Under the pieces are notes generated by a model. It searched no databases and was not told the DNA's origin. It saw nothing but the letters and a program-made list of their open reading frames with translations. A stretch of DNA of 10,040 bases, taken from the NCBI GenBank assembly GCA_946886975.1, contig CAMPJV010000070.1, positions 1 to 10,040 of the forward strand, given 5' to 3'. Positions 1 to 6,042 of this stretch are shown in pieces. The first letter of the stretch is position 1, and every line of letters starts with the position of its first letter. Source of the stretch: an uncultured Taibaiella sp. GTDB lineage: Bacteria; Bacteroidota; Bacteroidia; Chitinophagales; Chitinophagaceae. Position numbers and translations under genes: made by a program.

Positions 1-1889
1 GCCTGAGTGGTCTGATAAATGCCACGCGTGTCGGCAGAAGTCTTAGTGGTCACGTCATCAAGTGATATAGAGTTATGGAAGGCCTTGTAGTAATCGGAGC
101 CGCTGTTGTAGATGCCGTAGATGGGGCCGAAGTTGTTGATGTTATAGACGAGGTTATTGCTGATAATGTTCTCATTGCCGGCAGTAGCATCGGAAGCGCT
201 ACAGAAGATGGGGTAAGCGGCAGAAGCATTCAGAGGCATAGCATCGAAAGGGTTGTGGATGCGGTTCTTATTGAAGTTGATATTCTGTGTGGGACCGGAG
301 AAGATGATGCCTGCGAAGGTGGTGGAGCTTGTACGCGTGGGACGGGATACGTCATTGCCTTCGATTAGAGCGCCATCTGTTCCGTAGACATAGATGCCGT
401 AGGAGTAGAAGTTCTTGATAGTGTTGTTGGTTATGGTGTAGTTGCTGATATAAGGAACAGCGCTATTGCCGTAGATGACAAGGCCGTAGTAGCCGCCGTT
501 CAAGGTGTTACCCGTGAAGGTGTTGCCATCAGAATTGCTGCCGGGAGTAGTGGCAGCACTGACGGAGCCACTAACGACCACGGGGGTGAAGTTGGTGAGC
601 GTGCTTACTGTGTCGACAGTGATGGAGCAGTTGGCTATTGTATTACTATCAGCATTGTTCAATAGCTGAACACCAAAGCCGTACTCGGTGTTCGTGCTGC
701 CGGTGGCTATGATATTCAGGTTGTTGATGGTGACGTGATCTGTACCGTTGAGGCGGACTACCGCACGGTTATTTCCATCGGTGGAAGTGTAGGCCAGCGT
801 TGCTCCATTGCCATTCAGGGTTATGTTGTTACCAAGGGAAGTGCCGTTAGTGCTGTCCAGATAGAAGTTGTCATTTGTATAGGTGCCGGAAGCAACGTTC
901 AGCACAACCGGACCGGATATGGCGCAATTGATGGCAGCGGCTGCGGCTGCGAAGGTTTGAAAGTTTGTGGAGCTTGCAGGAAGGGCCGGGTTGATGGTGT
1001 AAGTTCCTCCGGCGAATGGTGGAGCAACTGTGACCAGGACAGGTGCAGAGTAGTCGGTGGCGGTGCCGCAGGTGACGGCTGTGCGATAGTATGCAGTGCC
1101 TGTAGTGGTGGTAAAGATATTGGCGATAGGTTGAGGAGTACCAACGGGGGTAAAGGGTCCCGTGATGTTGGCAGATGTTTCGAGTTGGTAAGTCTGGCCC
1201 GGGCCAACGGTATTTCCTGTGAGATTCAGACCGATGGAGACTCCAAGACAGGGAGTAGCGCTGGTTACAATGGAAGTGCCGGCTACCGGAATAGCGCACG
1301 GACTGGCAGCGACAATGTCTACGCCTATGTGGCCAATGACGCCATCTCCTCCAAGTGGTGCGCCTGGAATATTCGCGAAGACACGACGGATGGAGTTAGC
1401 GATAGTGGTATTGCCTTGCTGAGGACCTGTACCGCCTGTGACGGAGGATTGGGAAACCTCGATGATGAGGCTTTGGGACGCATCGTAGTAGAATGGTGTC
1501 TGGAGTGTAAAGCTCATCCAACTGCCATTGACTGCAGTGATTGGTTGCGATACGCTGGTGAAGACAGTTGACAAACCTGTAAGCCAAATGGTGGGATTGA
1601 GGTTAGTTGCCTGGGTCTGTCCCATTTTTATGGTCAGGTTATTCCAGGAGGTACCGGTGCCAACGGCACTTATCCTGAAGTAGATCGCGGTAATGTTTCC
1701 ATTGGCAGCGGAGGTAAACTCGCCTGGAGCTACCAACCATTGGACGGCTTTGCCGGTGGCAGTGTTGAACGGGAAGGTATTGGTAGAGCCGGCTGAGTTA
1801 AAGTTGTAAAAGGCAGGGGTCTGAGCAGTCGACTGGAAGGCATGGCTACAACACAGCAGTGCCGTTAGCAATAGGTAGATGTTCTTCAT
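1..1889 (-). CDS. Large secreted parallel beta-helix protein, putative T9SS client (N-terminal part, cut by window edge)
   Basis: Reading leftward from 1889 gives 629 uninterrupted codons with no stop before the edge, so the C-terminus is missing. Residues 1-23 form a signal peptide (MKNIYLLLTALLCC... ending STAQ) with no lipobox. Residues about 24-190 look like a beta-sandwich rich in T, S, N and G. About 200-290 resemble the Ig-like segments common in Bacteroidota surface proteins (GQTYQLETS, TGTAYYRTAVTCG). From about 290 on there is a module starting GGTYTINP with SGPVVLNVASGTY, then repeated N-rich rungs such as GNTFTGNTLNGGYYG, NYTITNNTIKNFYSYG and NENIISNNLVYNI, typical of right-handed parallel beta-helices. 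The start at 1889 is preferred over ATG at 1892 because AGGAG lies 5 nt before it. The family suggests an extracellular or cell-surface protein. T9SS export is inferred, since no sorting domain can be seen. The substrate is unknown. Confidence 0.88.
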   Translation of the reverse strand, partial: MKNIYLLLTALLCCSHAFQSTAQTPAFYNFNSAGSTNTFPFNTATGKAVQWLVAPGEFTSAANGNITAIYFRISAVGTGTSWNNLTIKMGQTQATNLNPTIWLTGLSTVFTSVSQPITAVNGSWMSFTLQTPFYYDASQSLIIEVSQSSVTGGTGPQQGNTTIANSIRRVFANIPGAPLGGDGVIGHIGVDIVAASPCAIPVAGTSIVTSATPCLGVSIGLNLTGNTVGPGQTYQLETSANITGPFTPVGTPQPIANIFTTTTGTAYYRTAVTCGTATDYSAPVLVTVAPPFAGGTYTINPALPASSTNFQTFAAAAAAINCAISGPVVLNVASGTYTNDNFYLDSTNGTSLGNNITLNGNGATLAYTSTDGNNRAVVRLNGTDHVTINNLNIIATGSTNTEYGFGVQLLNNADSNTIANCSITVDTVSTLTNFTPVVVSGSVSAATTPGSNSDGNTFTGNTLNGGYYGLVIYGNSAVPYISNYTITNNTIKNFYSYGIYVYGTDGALIEGNDVSRPTRTSSTTFAGIIFSGPTQNINFNKNRIHNPFDAMPLNASAAYPIFCSASDATAGNENIISNNLVYNINNFGPIYGIYNSGSDYYKAFHNSISLDDVTTKTSADTRGIYQTTQ

Positions 1890-2044
1890 CATTTCTCCTT
1901 TACGATGTGAATATTAATAATAAGGTGGTGGTGGGCTATCAGGCATCTAAAATATACATTCTTGGATGTAAAGGGTTAGCCGAACTGTAGAAGATCCGTA
2001 GAAAAGGCTGGGGAGAAGGTAGGATACTTCAGCGGAGATCCATA

Positions 2045-2088
2045 TTTACCCCGTATATACTCCGTATTTACCCCGTATTTACCCTGTA
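2045..2088. repeat. 11-bp tandem repeat, four copies (unit TTTACCCCGTA)
   Basis: Four head-to-tail 11-mers read on the plus strand: TTTACCCCGTA (2045-2055), TATACTCCGTA (2056-2066), TTTACCCCGTA (2067-2077) and TTTACCCTGTA (2078-2088). Copies 1 and 3 are identical, copy 4 differs at one base and copy 2 at two. In the sense of the downstream minus-strand gene the unit reads TACGGGGTAAA, and the array lies about 155 bp before its start codon. No coding frame covers it. The function is unknown. Confidence 0.92.
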
Positions 2089-2123
2089 TAGAAAGCAGTC
2101 AAGAGCGGTGTGAAGGGCACTGT

Positions 2124-2142
2124 TATGCCTTTGATGGGCATA
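2124..2142 (-). terminator. Possible weak terminator hairpin after the acetyltransferase gene
   Basis: TATGCC (2124-2129) and GGCATA (2137-2142) form a perfect 6-bp stem with a 7-nt loop, about 30 nt past the acetyltransferase stop codon in the minus direction. There is no T-run after it on the minus strand, so it does not meet the usual intrinsic-terminator pattern. It may only protect the mRNA 3' end, or be chance. Confidence 0.25.
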
Positions 2143-2173
2143 CTAAGGCTCCAGGCTGAGACACTGGCAAGGC

Positions 2174-2740
2174 CTAGCGGAAGTCGAGCATTACGTTTAC
2201 CCACTCGGCGTCGAAGGTGGGGCTGTAGCGTTTGTAGAAGTGGATGGCGGGTTCATTCCAGTCGAGGACCTGCCAGGTGATGCCCTGGAAGTCTTTTGAT
2301 TTGGCATCTTCTATGAGGGCATTCATGAGCTGAGTGCCGATGCCTTTGCCTCTCCATTGTTCTGTGACAAGGATGTCTTCGAGGTACATTTTCTTGCCCT
2401 TCCAGGTGGAGTAGCGGATGTAGTAGAGAGCAAAGCCGATGATGCCTTGCGGACCAATGCCTGCAAGGGACGGAAGCCCCCTCCTGGCCTCCCCCGAAAG
2501 GGGAGGAGGTATCACCTGCAACGTGTTTGATTGTTCTGCGGCTGGTTCTTTTTGATCTATTGTTGCAACGTAGGCCCACCAGACTGGCTGCTCGCCAAAG
2601 CCGGTGTCCATGAAGTGATCAAGTGTGACGGTGACTTCGTTGGGTGCTTTCTCATACACTGCCAGTTCCCGGATCAGCTCGAGCATTTCAGGACAATCTT
2701 CTTTTACTGCAGGACGGATGGTAATGTTCATAAGCGGCAT
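2174..2740 (-). CDS. GNAT-family N-acetyltransferase, spermidine/spermine acetyltransferase-like, with an in-frame palindrome-derived insert
   Basis: This 188-residue cytoplasmic enzyme should transfer acetyl from acetyl-CoA to an amine. The opening ITIRPAVKEDCPEMLELIRE, then GFGEQPVWWAYVA, IIGFALYYIRYSTWKGKKMYLED, the acetyl-CoA loop RGKGIG (R130-G135) and the close WQVLDWNEPAIHFYKRY match the SSAT-like GNAT family, which includes human SAT1, so a polyamine or similar primary amine is the likely substrate. Relatives run about 160-170 residues. The excess lies between about residues 64 and 98, where VIPPPLSGEARRGLPS is encoded by a GC-rich palindrome (2477-2509). The flanking fold motifs are intact, so the enzyme could still work with a longer surface loop. 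The start could also be ATG at 2731 (MNITIRP), which fits homologues better. Neither start has a clear Shine-Dalgarno. The gene is divergent from porX. Confidence 0.9.
   Translation of the reverse strand: MPLMNITIRPAVKEDCPEMLELIRELAVYEKAPNEVTVTLDHFMDTGFGEQPVWWAYVATIDQKEPAAEQSNTLQVIPPPLSGEARRGLPSLAGIGPQGIIGFALYYIRYSTWKGKKMYLEDILVTEQWRGKGIGTQLMNALIEDAKSKDFQGITWQVLDWNEPAIHFYKRYSPTFDAEWVNVMLDFR
2477..2509. repeat. GC-rich palindromic (REP-like) element embedded in the acetyltransferase coding sequence
   Basis: The core is CCTCCCC (2488-2494) and GGGGAGG (2500-2506), a perfect 7-bp stem with a 5-nt loop (CGAAA on plus, TTTCG in the mRNA). An outer CCCCCTCC (2477-2484) and GGAGG (2505-2509) allow alternative pairings. 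Pyrimidine/purine palindromes built on CTCCCC and GGGGAG are usually seen between genes in this phylum. Here it is read in frame as PPPLSGEARRGLP. A 7-bp direct repeat, CCTGCAA, flanks it at 2460-2466 and 2515-2521. Confidence 0.75.
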
Positions 2741-2759
2741 GAAGTTTATCGCGCTGGTA

Positions 2760-2790
2760 CAATACTAATGGATAAGCTACGTTATTGCAA
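2760..2790 (-). promoter_or_regulatory. Candidate Bacteroidota promoter for the acetyltransferase gene
   Basis: On the minus strand TTG (2790-2788) is followed after 20 nt by TAGTATTG (2767-2760). This has one mismatch to the -7 consensus TAnnTTTG, with spacing in the accepted range. Transcription would begin near 2753, leaving a short leader before either candidate ATG (2740 or 2731). The -33 region overlaps the dyad TTGCA-A-TGCAA at 2785-2795, which could be an operator or chance. Confidence 0.35.
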
Positions 2791-2897
2791 TGCAACAAGT
2801 TGTAAAGATTGCGTTAAATGGAAGGGTGTGTATGGGGCATAAGTGTAACTTAGTTGCATAATAGAAATGTTTTAACCAAAGCAAACCAGGCACACAT

Positions 2898-4454
2898 ATG
2901 AATACACAAGGCGAAATTTTGTGGGTAGATGATGAGATAGAATCCCTTAAATCCCAGATATTATTTCTTAAGAATAAAGGCTACGAGGTTACTCCGCTGA
3001 CCAATGGTCACGACGCCATTGAGCTATTGAAAGATAAACAGGTGGACGTAGTGCTGCTCGACGAGAGCATGCCCGGATTAACCGGACTGGAAACACTTTC
3101 AAGAATAAAGGAACTACAGCCGCAGCTTCCCGTGGTGATGGTGACGAAGAACGAGGCGGAGAATATCATGGAGGAAGCCATAGGGTCGCAAATATCGGAC
3201 TACCTCATAAAGCCGGTGAATCCTAACCAGGTGCTCCTTTCGCTGAAAAAGATCATTGACAGCAAGAGGCTGGTTTCTGAAAAAACGACTGTTGCTTACC
3301 AACAGGACTTCAGGAACCTGTTTATGGCGTTGAGCAACAATCCTAACCACGAGGAATGGAAGGAGCTTTATAAGAAACTCATTTACTGGGAGCTGGAGAT
3401 GGCGAGGAGCAACAGCTCTGAAATGATGGAGGTGCTGCAATCGCAGAAGTCGGAGGCAAATACTGAGTTCTATAAGTACATCTCGAAGCACTACGCGAAC
3501 TGGATAAAGGGCAACGTTGATGCGCCCATCTTTTCGCATGAACTATTTAAGAGGAAGATAGCTCCGAACCTTGATCCTGATAAGCCATCGTTCATGATCG
3601 TTATCGACAACCTGCGGTTTGACCAATGGAAGGCGATGCAACACATCATAACAGAGAGTTTCAGAGTGGTGGACGAGGACCTGTACTACAGCATACTTCC
3701 CACTGCGACGCAGTATAGCAGGAATGCTCTATTCGCAGGCATGCTGCCGATAGACATAGAGGCGAAATACCCGAACGAGTGGAAGAACGATGATGAAGAA
3801 GGAGGAAAGAACCTGCATGAGGCGAAGTTCTTTGAAGGACAACTCAAGAACCTGAAGCTTGATCACCTGAAGTGGCAGTACCTGAAAATAACGAACAATG
3901 AGGACGGGAAGACTATGGAAGACAACATCCATAACTACCTGAACAATGATCTGACTGTGATCGTGTATAACTTCGTGGATATGCTGTCGCATGCGAGAAC
4001 TGAGATGGAGGTGCTGAAGGAACTGGCGAGCGATGAGATATCTTACCGTTCACTGACGGTGAGTTGGTTTGAACACTCTCCGCTTTACAGGGCGCTACGG
4101 AAGATCATGGACAAGGATATACAGATCTTTATAACTACAGACCACGGTACTGTGAGAGTGAAGAACCCGAGCAAGTGCGTTGGCGACAGGGCAACCACTA
4201 CCAACCTGAGGTATAAGCACGGCAGGAACCTGCAGTATGAGGAGAAGGATGTGCTTGCATTCAGGGATCCAAGGCTTGCAGGATTGCCAAGGCCTAACGT
4301 GAGCTCCACATTCATCTTTGCAAAGGAAGACGTGTTCCTGTGCTATCCCAACAACTACAACTACTACGTAAACTATTACCGCAATACCTTCCAGCACGGT
4401 GGTATCTCCCTGGAGGAAATGATAGTGCCCATAATACGACTTCAAAGCAAATAG
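2898..4454 (+). CDS. porX: PorX: T9SS-associated response regulator with PglZ phosphatase domain
   Basis: At 518 residues it has the length expected for PorX. Residues 1-120 are a CheY-like receiver with acidic pocket D11-D12, phospho-acceptor D55 (VVLLDESMPG), switch T83 and K105 (LIKPVN). A helical linker follows, then a C-terminal PglZ domain of the alkaline-phosphatase superfamily from about residue 225. Its visible metal or catalytic candidates are D237 (VIDNLRFDQW), T271 (PTATQYSRN), D361 and H365 (YNFVDMLSHART), D415-H416 (TTDHGT) and H500 (QHGG), so the site looks intact. PorX works with the sensor kinase PorY and an ECF sigma factor to control T9SS genes, and characterised homologues are phosphatases acting on nucleotide substrates. 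No DNA-binding domain is present. No obvious Shine-Dalgarno precedes the ATG, as is common in this phylum. It is the first gene of a four-gene plus-strand run. No PorY gene is visible. Confidence 0.96.
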   Translation: MNTQGEILWVDDEIESLKSQILFLKNKGYEVTPLTNGHDAIELLKDKQVDVVLLDESMPGLTGLETLSRIKELQPQLPVVMVTKNEAENIMEEAIGSQISDYLIKPVNPNQVLLSLKKIIDSKRLVSEKTTVAYQQDFRNLFMALSNNPNHEEWKELYKKLIYWELEMARSNSSEMMEVLQSQKSEANTEFYKYISKHYANWIKGNVDAPIFSHELFKRKIAPNLDPDKPSFMIVIDNLRFDQWKAMQHIITESFRVVDEDLYYSILPTATQYSRNALFAGMLPIDIEAKYPNEWKNDDEEGGKNLHEAKFFEGQLKNLKLDHLKWQYLKITNNEDGKTMEDNIHNYLNNDLTVIVYNFVDMLSHARTEMEVLKELASDEISYRSLTVSWFEHSPLYRALRKIMDKDIQIFITTDHGTVRVKNPSKCVGDRATTTNLRYKHGRNLQYEEKDVLAFRDPRLAGLPRPNVSSTFIFAKEDVFLCYPNNYNYYVNYYRNTFQHGGISLEEMIVPIIRLQSK

Positions 4455-4458
4455 ATGA

Positions 4459-4983
4459 ATGCAGTACAGGCCGGAACCGATCAGAAGAATAGGACTATCT
4501 CCGATAGACAATTTCCTTGAGCGAACCTGTCTTGTACTGCTTTCCCTTAGCTTTTGCGCCGCTGCTGTGAGCTATTTCTATTTACCTGAAGACATCGTCA
4601 TCAACTACAGGGGAGATAAGCCAGACGGCGTGGGCAGCAAGGCTTATGTGTTTCTTCCTATTGCCCTGAGTGCCTTCTGCTACGTGTTATTCTCCGGCAT
4701 CAGCAAGTATGCAAACGCGTTGCGCAACCCACCTCCTGAGTCGATGGAAAAGCGAATGGCTCAGTACCGGAGATCGGTGAGAATCATGAGAATGGTGAAG
4801 CTTGCGCTGATCTTGTCCTTCAGTATAGAACTATTTGAAACGCTTAGGCTGACTTTCCGGCCCTCGGGAGGGCTAAACGGGCTGGCCATCACAATAGAAG
4901 TGCTGCTGGTGGCGATACCAGTCCTATACCTGCTATATGCCCTGCTGAGGAACCTGAGGCAGCGGGTTTTCACAAAAAATTAG
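4459..4983 (+). CDS. DUF1648-family integral membrane protein
   Basis: This 174-residue protein has about four hydrophobic segments, near residues 23-42, 62-80, 112-130 and 142-163. Between the first two lies LPEDIVINYRGDKPDGVGSK, which matches the DUF1648 signature (LPxxIxxHFNxxGxxDxxGSK) found also at the N-terminus of SdpI-type immunity/signalling proteins. The usual HFN is replaced by NYR here. It should sit in the inner membrane. Its biochemical role is unknown, and SdpI resemblance alone does not prove an immunity function. It begins 4 nt after the porX stop, so it is almost certainly co-transcribed and perhaps translationally coupled. A second ATG at 4455 is in another frame and does not encode this protein. 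Confidence 0.85.
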   Translation: MQYRPEPIRRIGLSPIDNFLERTCLVLLSLSFCAAAVSYFYLPEDIVINYRGDKPDGVGSKAYVFLPIALSAFCYVLFSGISKYANALRNPPPESMEKRMAQYRRSVRIMRMVKLALILSFSIELFETLRLTFRPSGGLNGLAITIEVLLVAIPVLYLLYALLRNLRQRVFTKN

Positions 4984-5016
4984 ACAACCGCTCACGCTTA
5001 CGAAGTTATAAATGAG

Positions 5017-5024
5017 TAAAATTG
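5017..5024 (+). promoter_or_regulatory. Weak candidate -7 element before the MoxR gene
   Basis: TAAAATTG has one mismatch to TAnnTTTG and lies 26 nt before the MoxR ATG. No good TTG or TTTG -33 box is found at the right distance upstream. An internal promoter is possible, but read-through from porX is at least as likely. Confidence 0.2.
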
Positions 5025-5050
5025 TATACAGCAAAAGCTAAGACTTTACA

Positions 5051-6040
5051 ATGGAACCAATTTCCGAGCCTATTACCATAGATGCCACCGAGAGAATACA
5101 GGTTTTAGTAGACCAGATAGAGCGGGTAATAAGAGGCAAAAGAATGCAGATAGAGATGGTGATCACCACCCTACTCGCCGGAGGTCATATACTGATGGAA
5201 GACAACCCCGGTACAGGTAAGACAGTACTAGCGAAAACACTGGCACAATGCATTAGCGGGGAACGAGGTGATGACCATGTGATCTTCAAACGCATACAGT
5301 TCACACCGGACCTGCTGCCGATGGACCTTATTGGTACACATATATTCGATGATCGGTCGAAGGAGTTCATCTTTAAGAAAGGGCCGTTGTTCTGTAACGT
5401 GCTACTTGCGGACGAGATAAACAGGGCTTCACCTAAAGTACAATCTGCACTGCTGGAAGCTATGGCAGAACACCAGATAACAGTGGGTGAATCTACAATG
5501 AAGCTCGAGCGAATGTTCTTTACGATTGCGACGCAGAACCCCATAGAGATGGAGGGCACGTATCCACTACCGGCTGCCCAGCTAGACCGTTTCTTTATGA
5601 AGATCTTTTTTGGGTATGTGGATGAGGAGACTGAACTGAACATATACAGAGGATATGTAGAGATAGCGGACAACCTTATTCACCTGGTGCAGGTACTAAG
5701 CATGAGTGACATTCTTGCACTGCAGGAACAAGCAGAGCAAGTGTACCTGCACGATGAGATCATACGAGCGGTTAGCCATATAGTGCGGGATACAAGAGCA
5801 CACCAGGATATTGCCCTCGGAGCTTCTACAAGAAGTGGTATCGCCTTCCTGCGCTGCCTGAGAGCGTATGCGCTGGTAAAGGGAAGAACATTTGTGATAG
5901 AGGATGACGTGAAAGACATAGCAAGAGCAGTACTGGACCACCGCCTTATCTATCGCAACAAAGAAGGAAGACAAAAGGCGCTCGATAGCATCATAAATAA
6001 AGAAGCTGAACGGCTGGCCAAACTGAAGCTGCATGCCTGA
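5051..6040 (+). CDS. MoxR-family AAA+ ATPase
   Basis: This 329-residue protein has the full MoxR layout. Walker A is NPGTGKT (N52-T58), followed by the family motif FKRIQFTPDLLPMDLIGTHIF. Walker B is LLADEINRASPK with D121 and E122. The stretch VQSALLEAMAEHQITVGE leads to sensor 1 at N163 (IATQNPIEMEGTYPLPAAQLDRF). Sensor 2 is at R261 (GASTRSGIAFLRCLRAYALV) in the C-terminal lid. MoxR proteins are cytoplasmic chaperone-like ATPases that help mature or activate partner proteins, often together with VWA-domain proteins. In most genomes DUF58 and VWA genes lie next to moxR. Here the next gene, 2 nt downstream, encodes an exported protein of unknown function, and the gene upstream encodes a DUF1648 membrane protein. 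The client is therefore not apparent. Confidence 0.95.
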   Translation: MEPISEPITIDATERIQVLVDQIERVIRGKRMQIEMVITTLLAGGHILMEDNPGTGKTVLAKTLAQCISGERGDDHVIFKRIQFTPDLLPMDLIGTHIFDDRSKEFIFKKGPLFCNVLLADEINRASPKVQSALLEAMAEHQITVGESTMKLERMFFTIATQNPIEMEGTYPLPAAQLDRFFMKIFFGYVDEETELNIYRGYVEIADNLIHLVQVLSMSDILALQEQAEQVYLHDEIIRAVSHIVRDTRAHQDIALGASTRSGIAFLRCLRAYALVKGRTFVIEDDVKDIARAVLDHRLIYRNKEGRQKALDSIINKEAERLAKLKLHA

Positions 6041-6042
6041 CA

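Noticed and set aside
735..1571. A 278-codon open frame on the plus strand
   Set aside because: It is antisense to the beta-helix gene. The predicted protein is low-complexity Gly/Ser/Cys-rich without fold motifs, while the minus strand gives a signal peptide and beta-helix rungs throughout. The same applies to the 97-codon frame at 75-368.
1949..1956. TATATTTT on the minus strand as a -7 box for the beta-helix gene
   Set aside because: It has one mismatch in the most conserved part, and no good TTG/TTTG box lies at 19-20 nt. The nearest is a poor TTCG at 23 nt. The region is AT-rich, so the match is weak.
2045..2088. The 11-bp arrays as a CRISPR
   Set aside because: The units are far too short, have no unique spacers between them, and no cas genes are present.
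2785..2802. Overlapping dyads TTGCA-A-TGCAA and CAAC-AA-GTTG as an operator for both divergent genes
   Set aside because: Both arms are only 4-5 bp and could be chance. Mentioned with the acetyltransferase promoter but not called as a feature.
2531..2842. A 103-codon plus-strand frame spanning the acetyltransferase start and the intergenic region
   Set aside because: Most of it overlaps the well-supported GNAT gene in antisense, and the protein has no recognisable motif.
2741..2897. A promoter for porX in the divergent region
   Set aside because: I found no plus-strand TTG-N17-23-TAnnTTTG match. TAACTTAG near 2846 has a mismatch and no partner box. porX is surely transcribed, but I cannot place its promoter.
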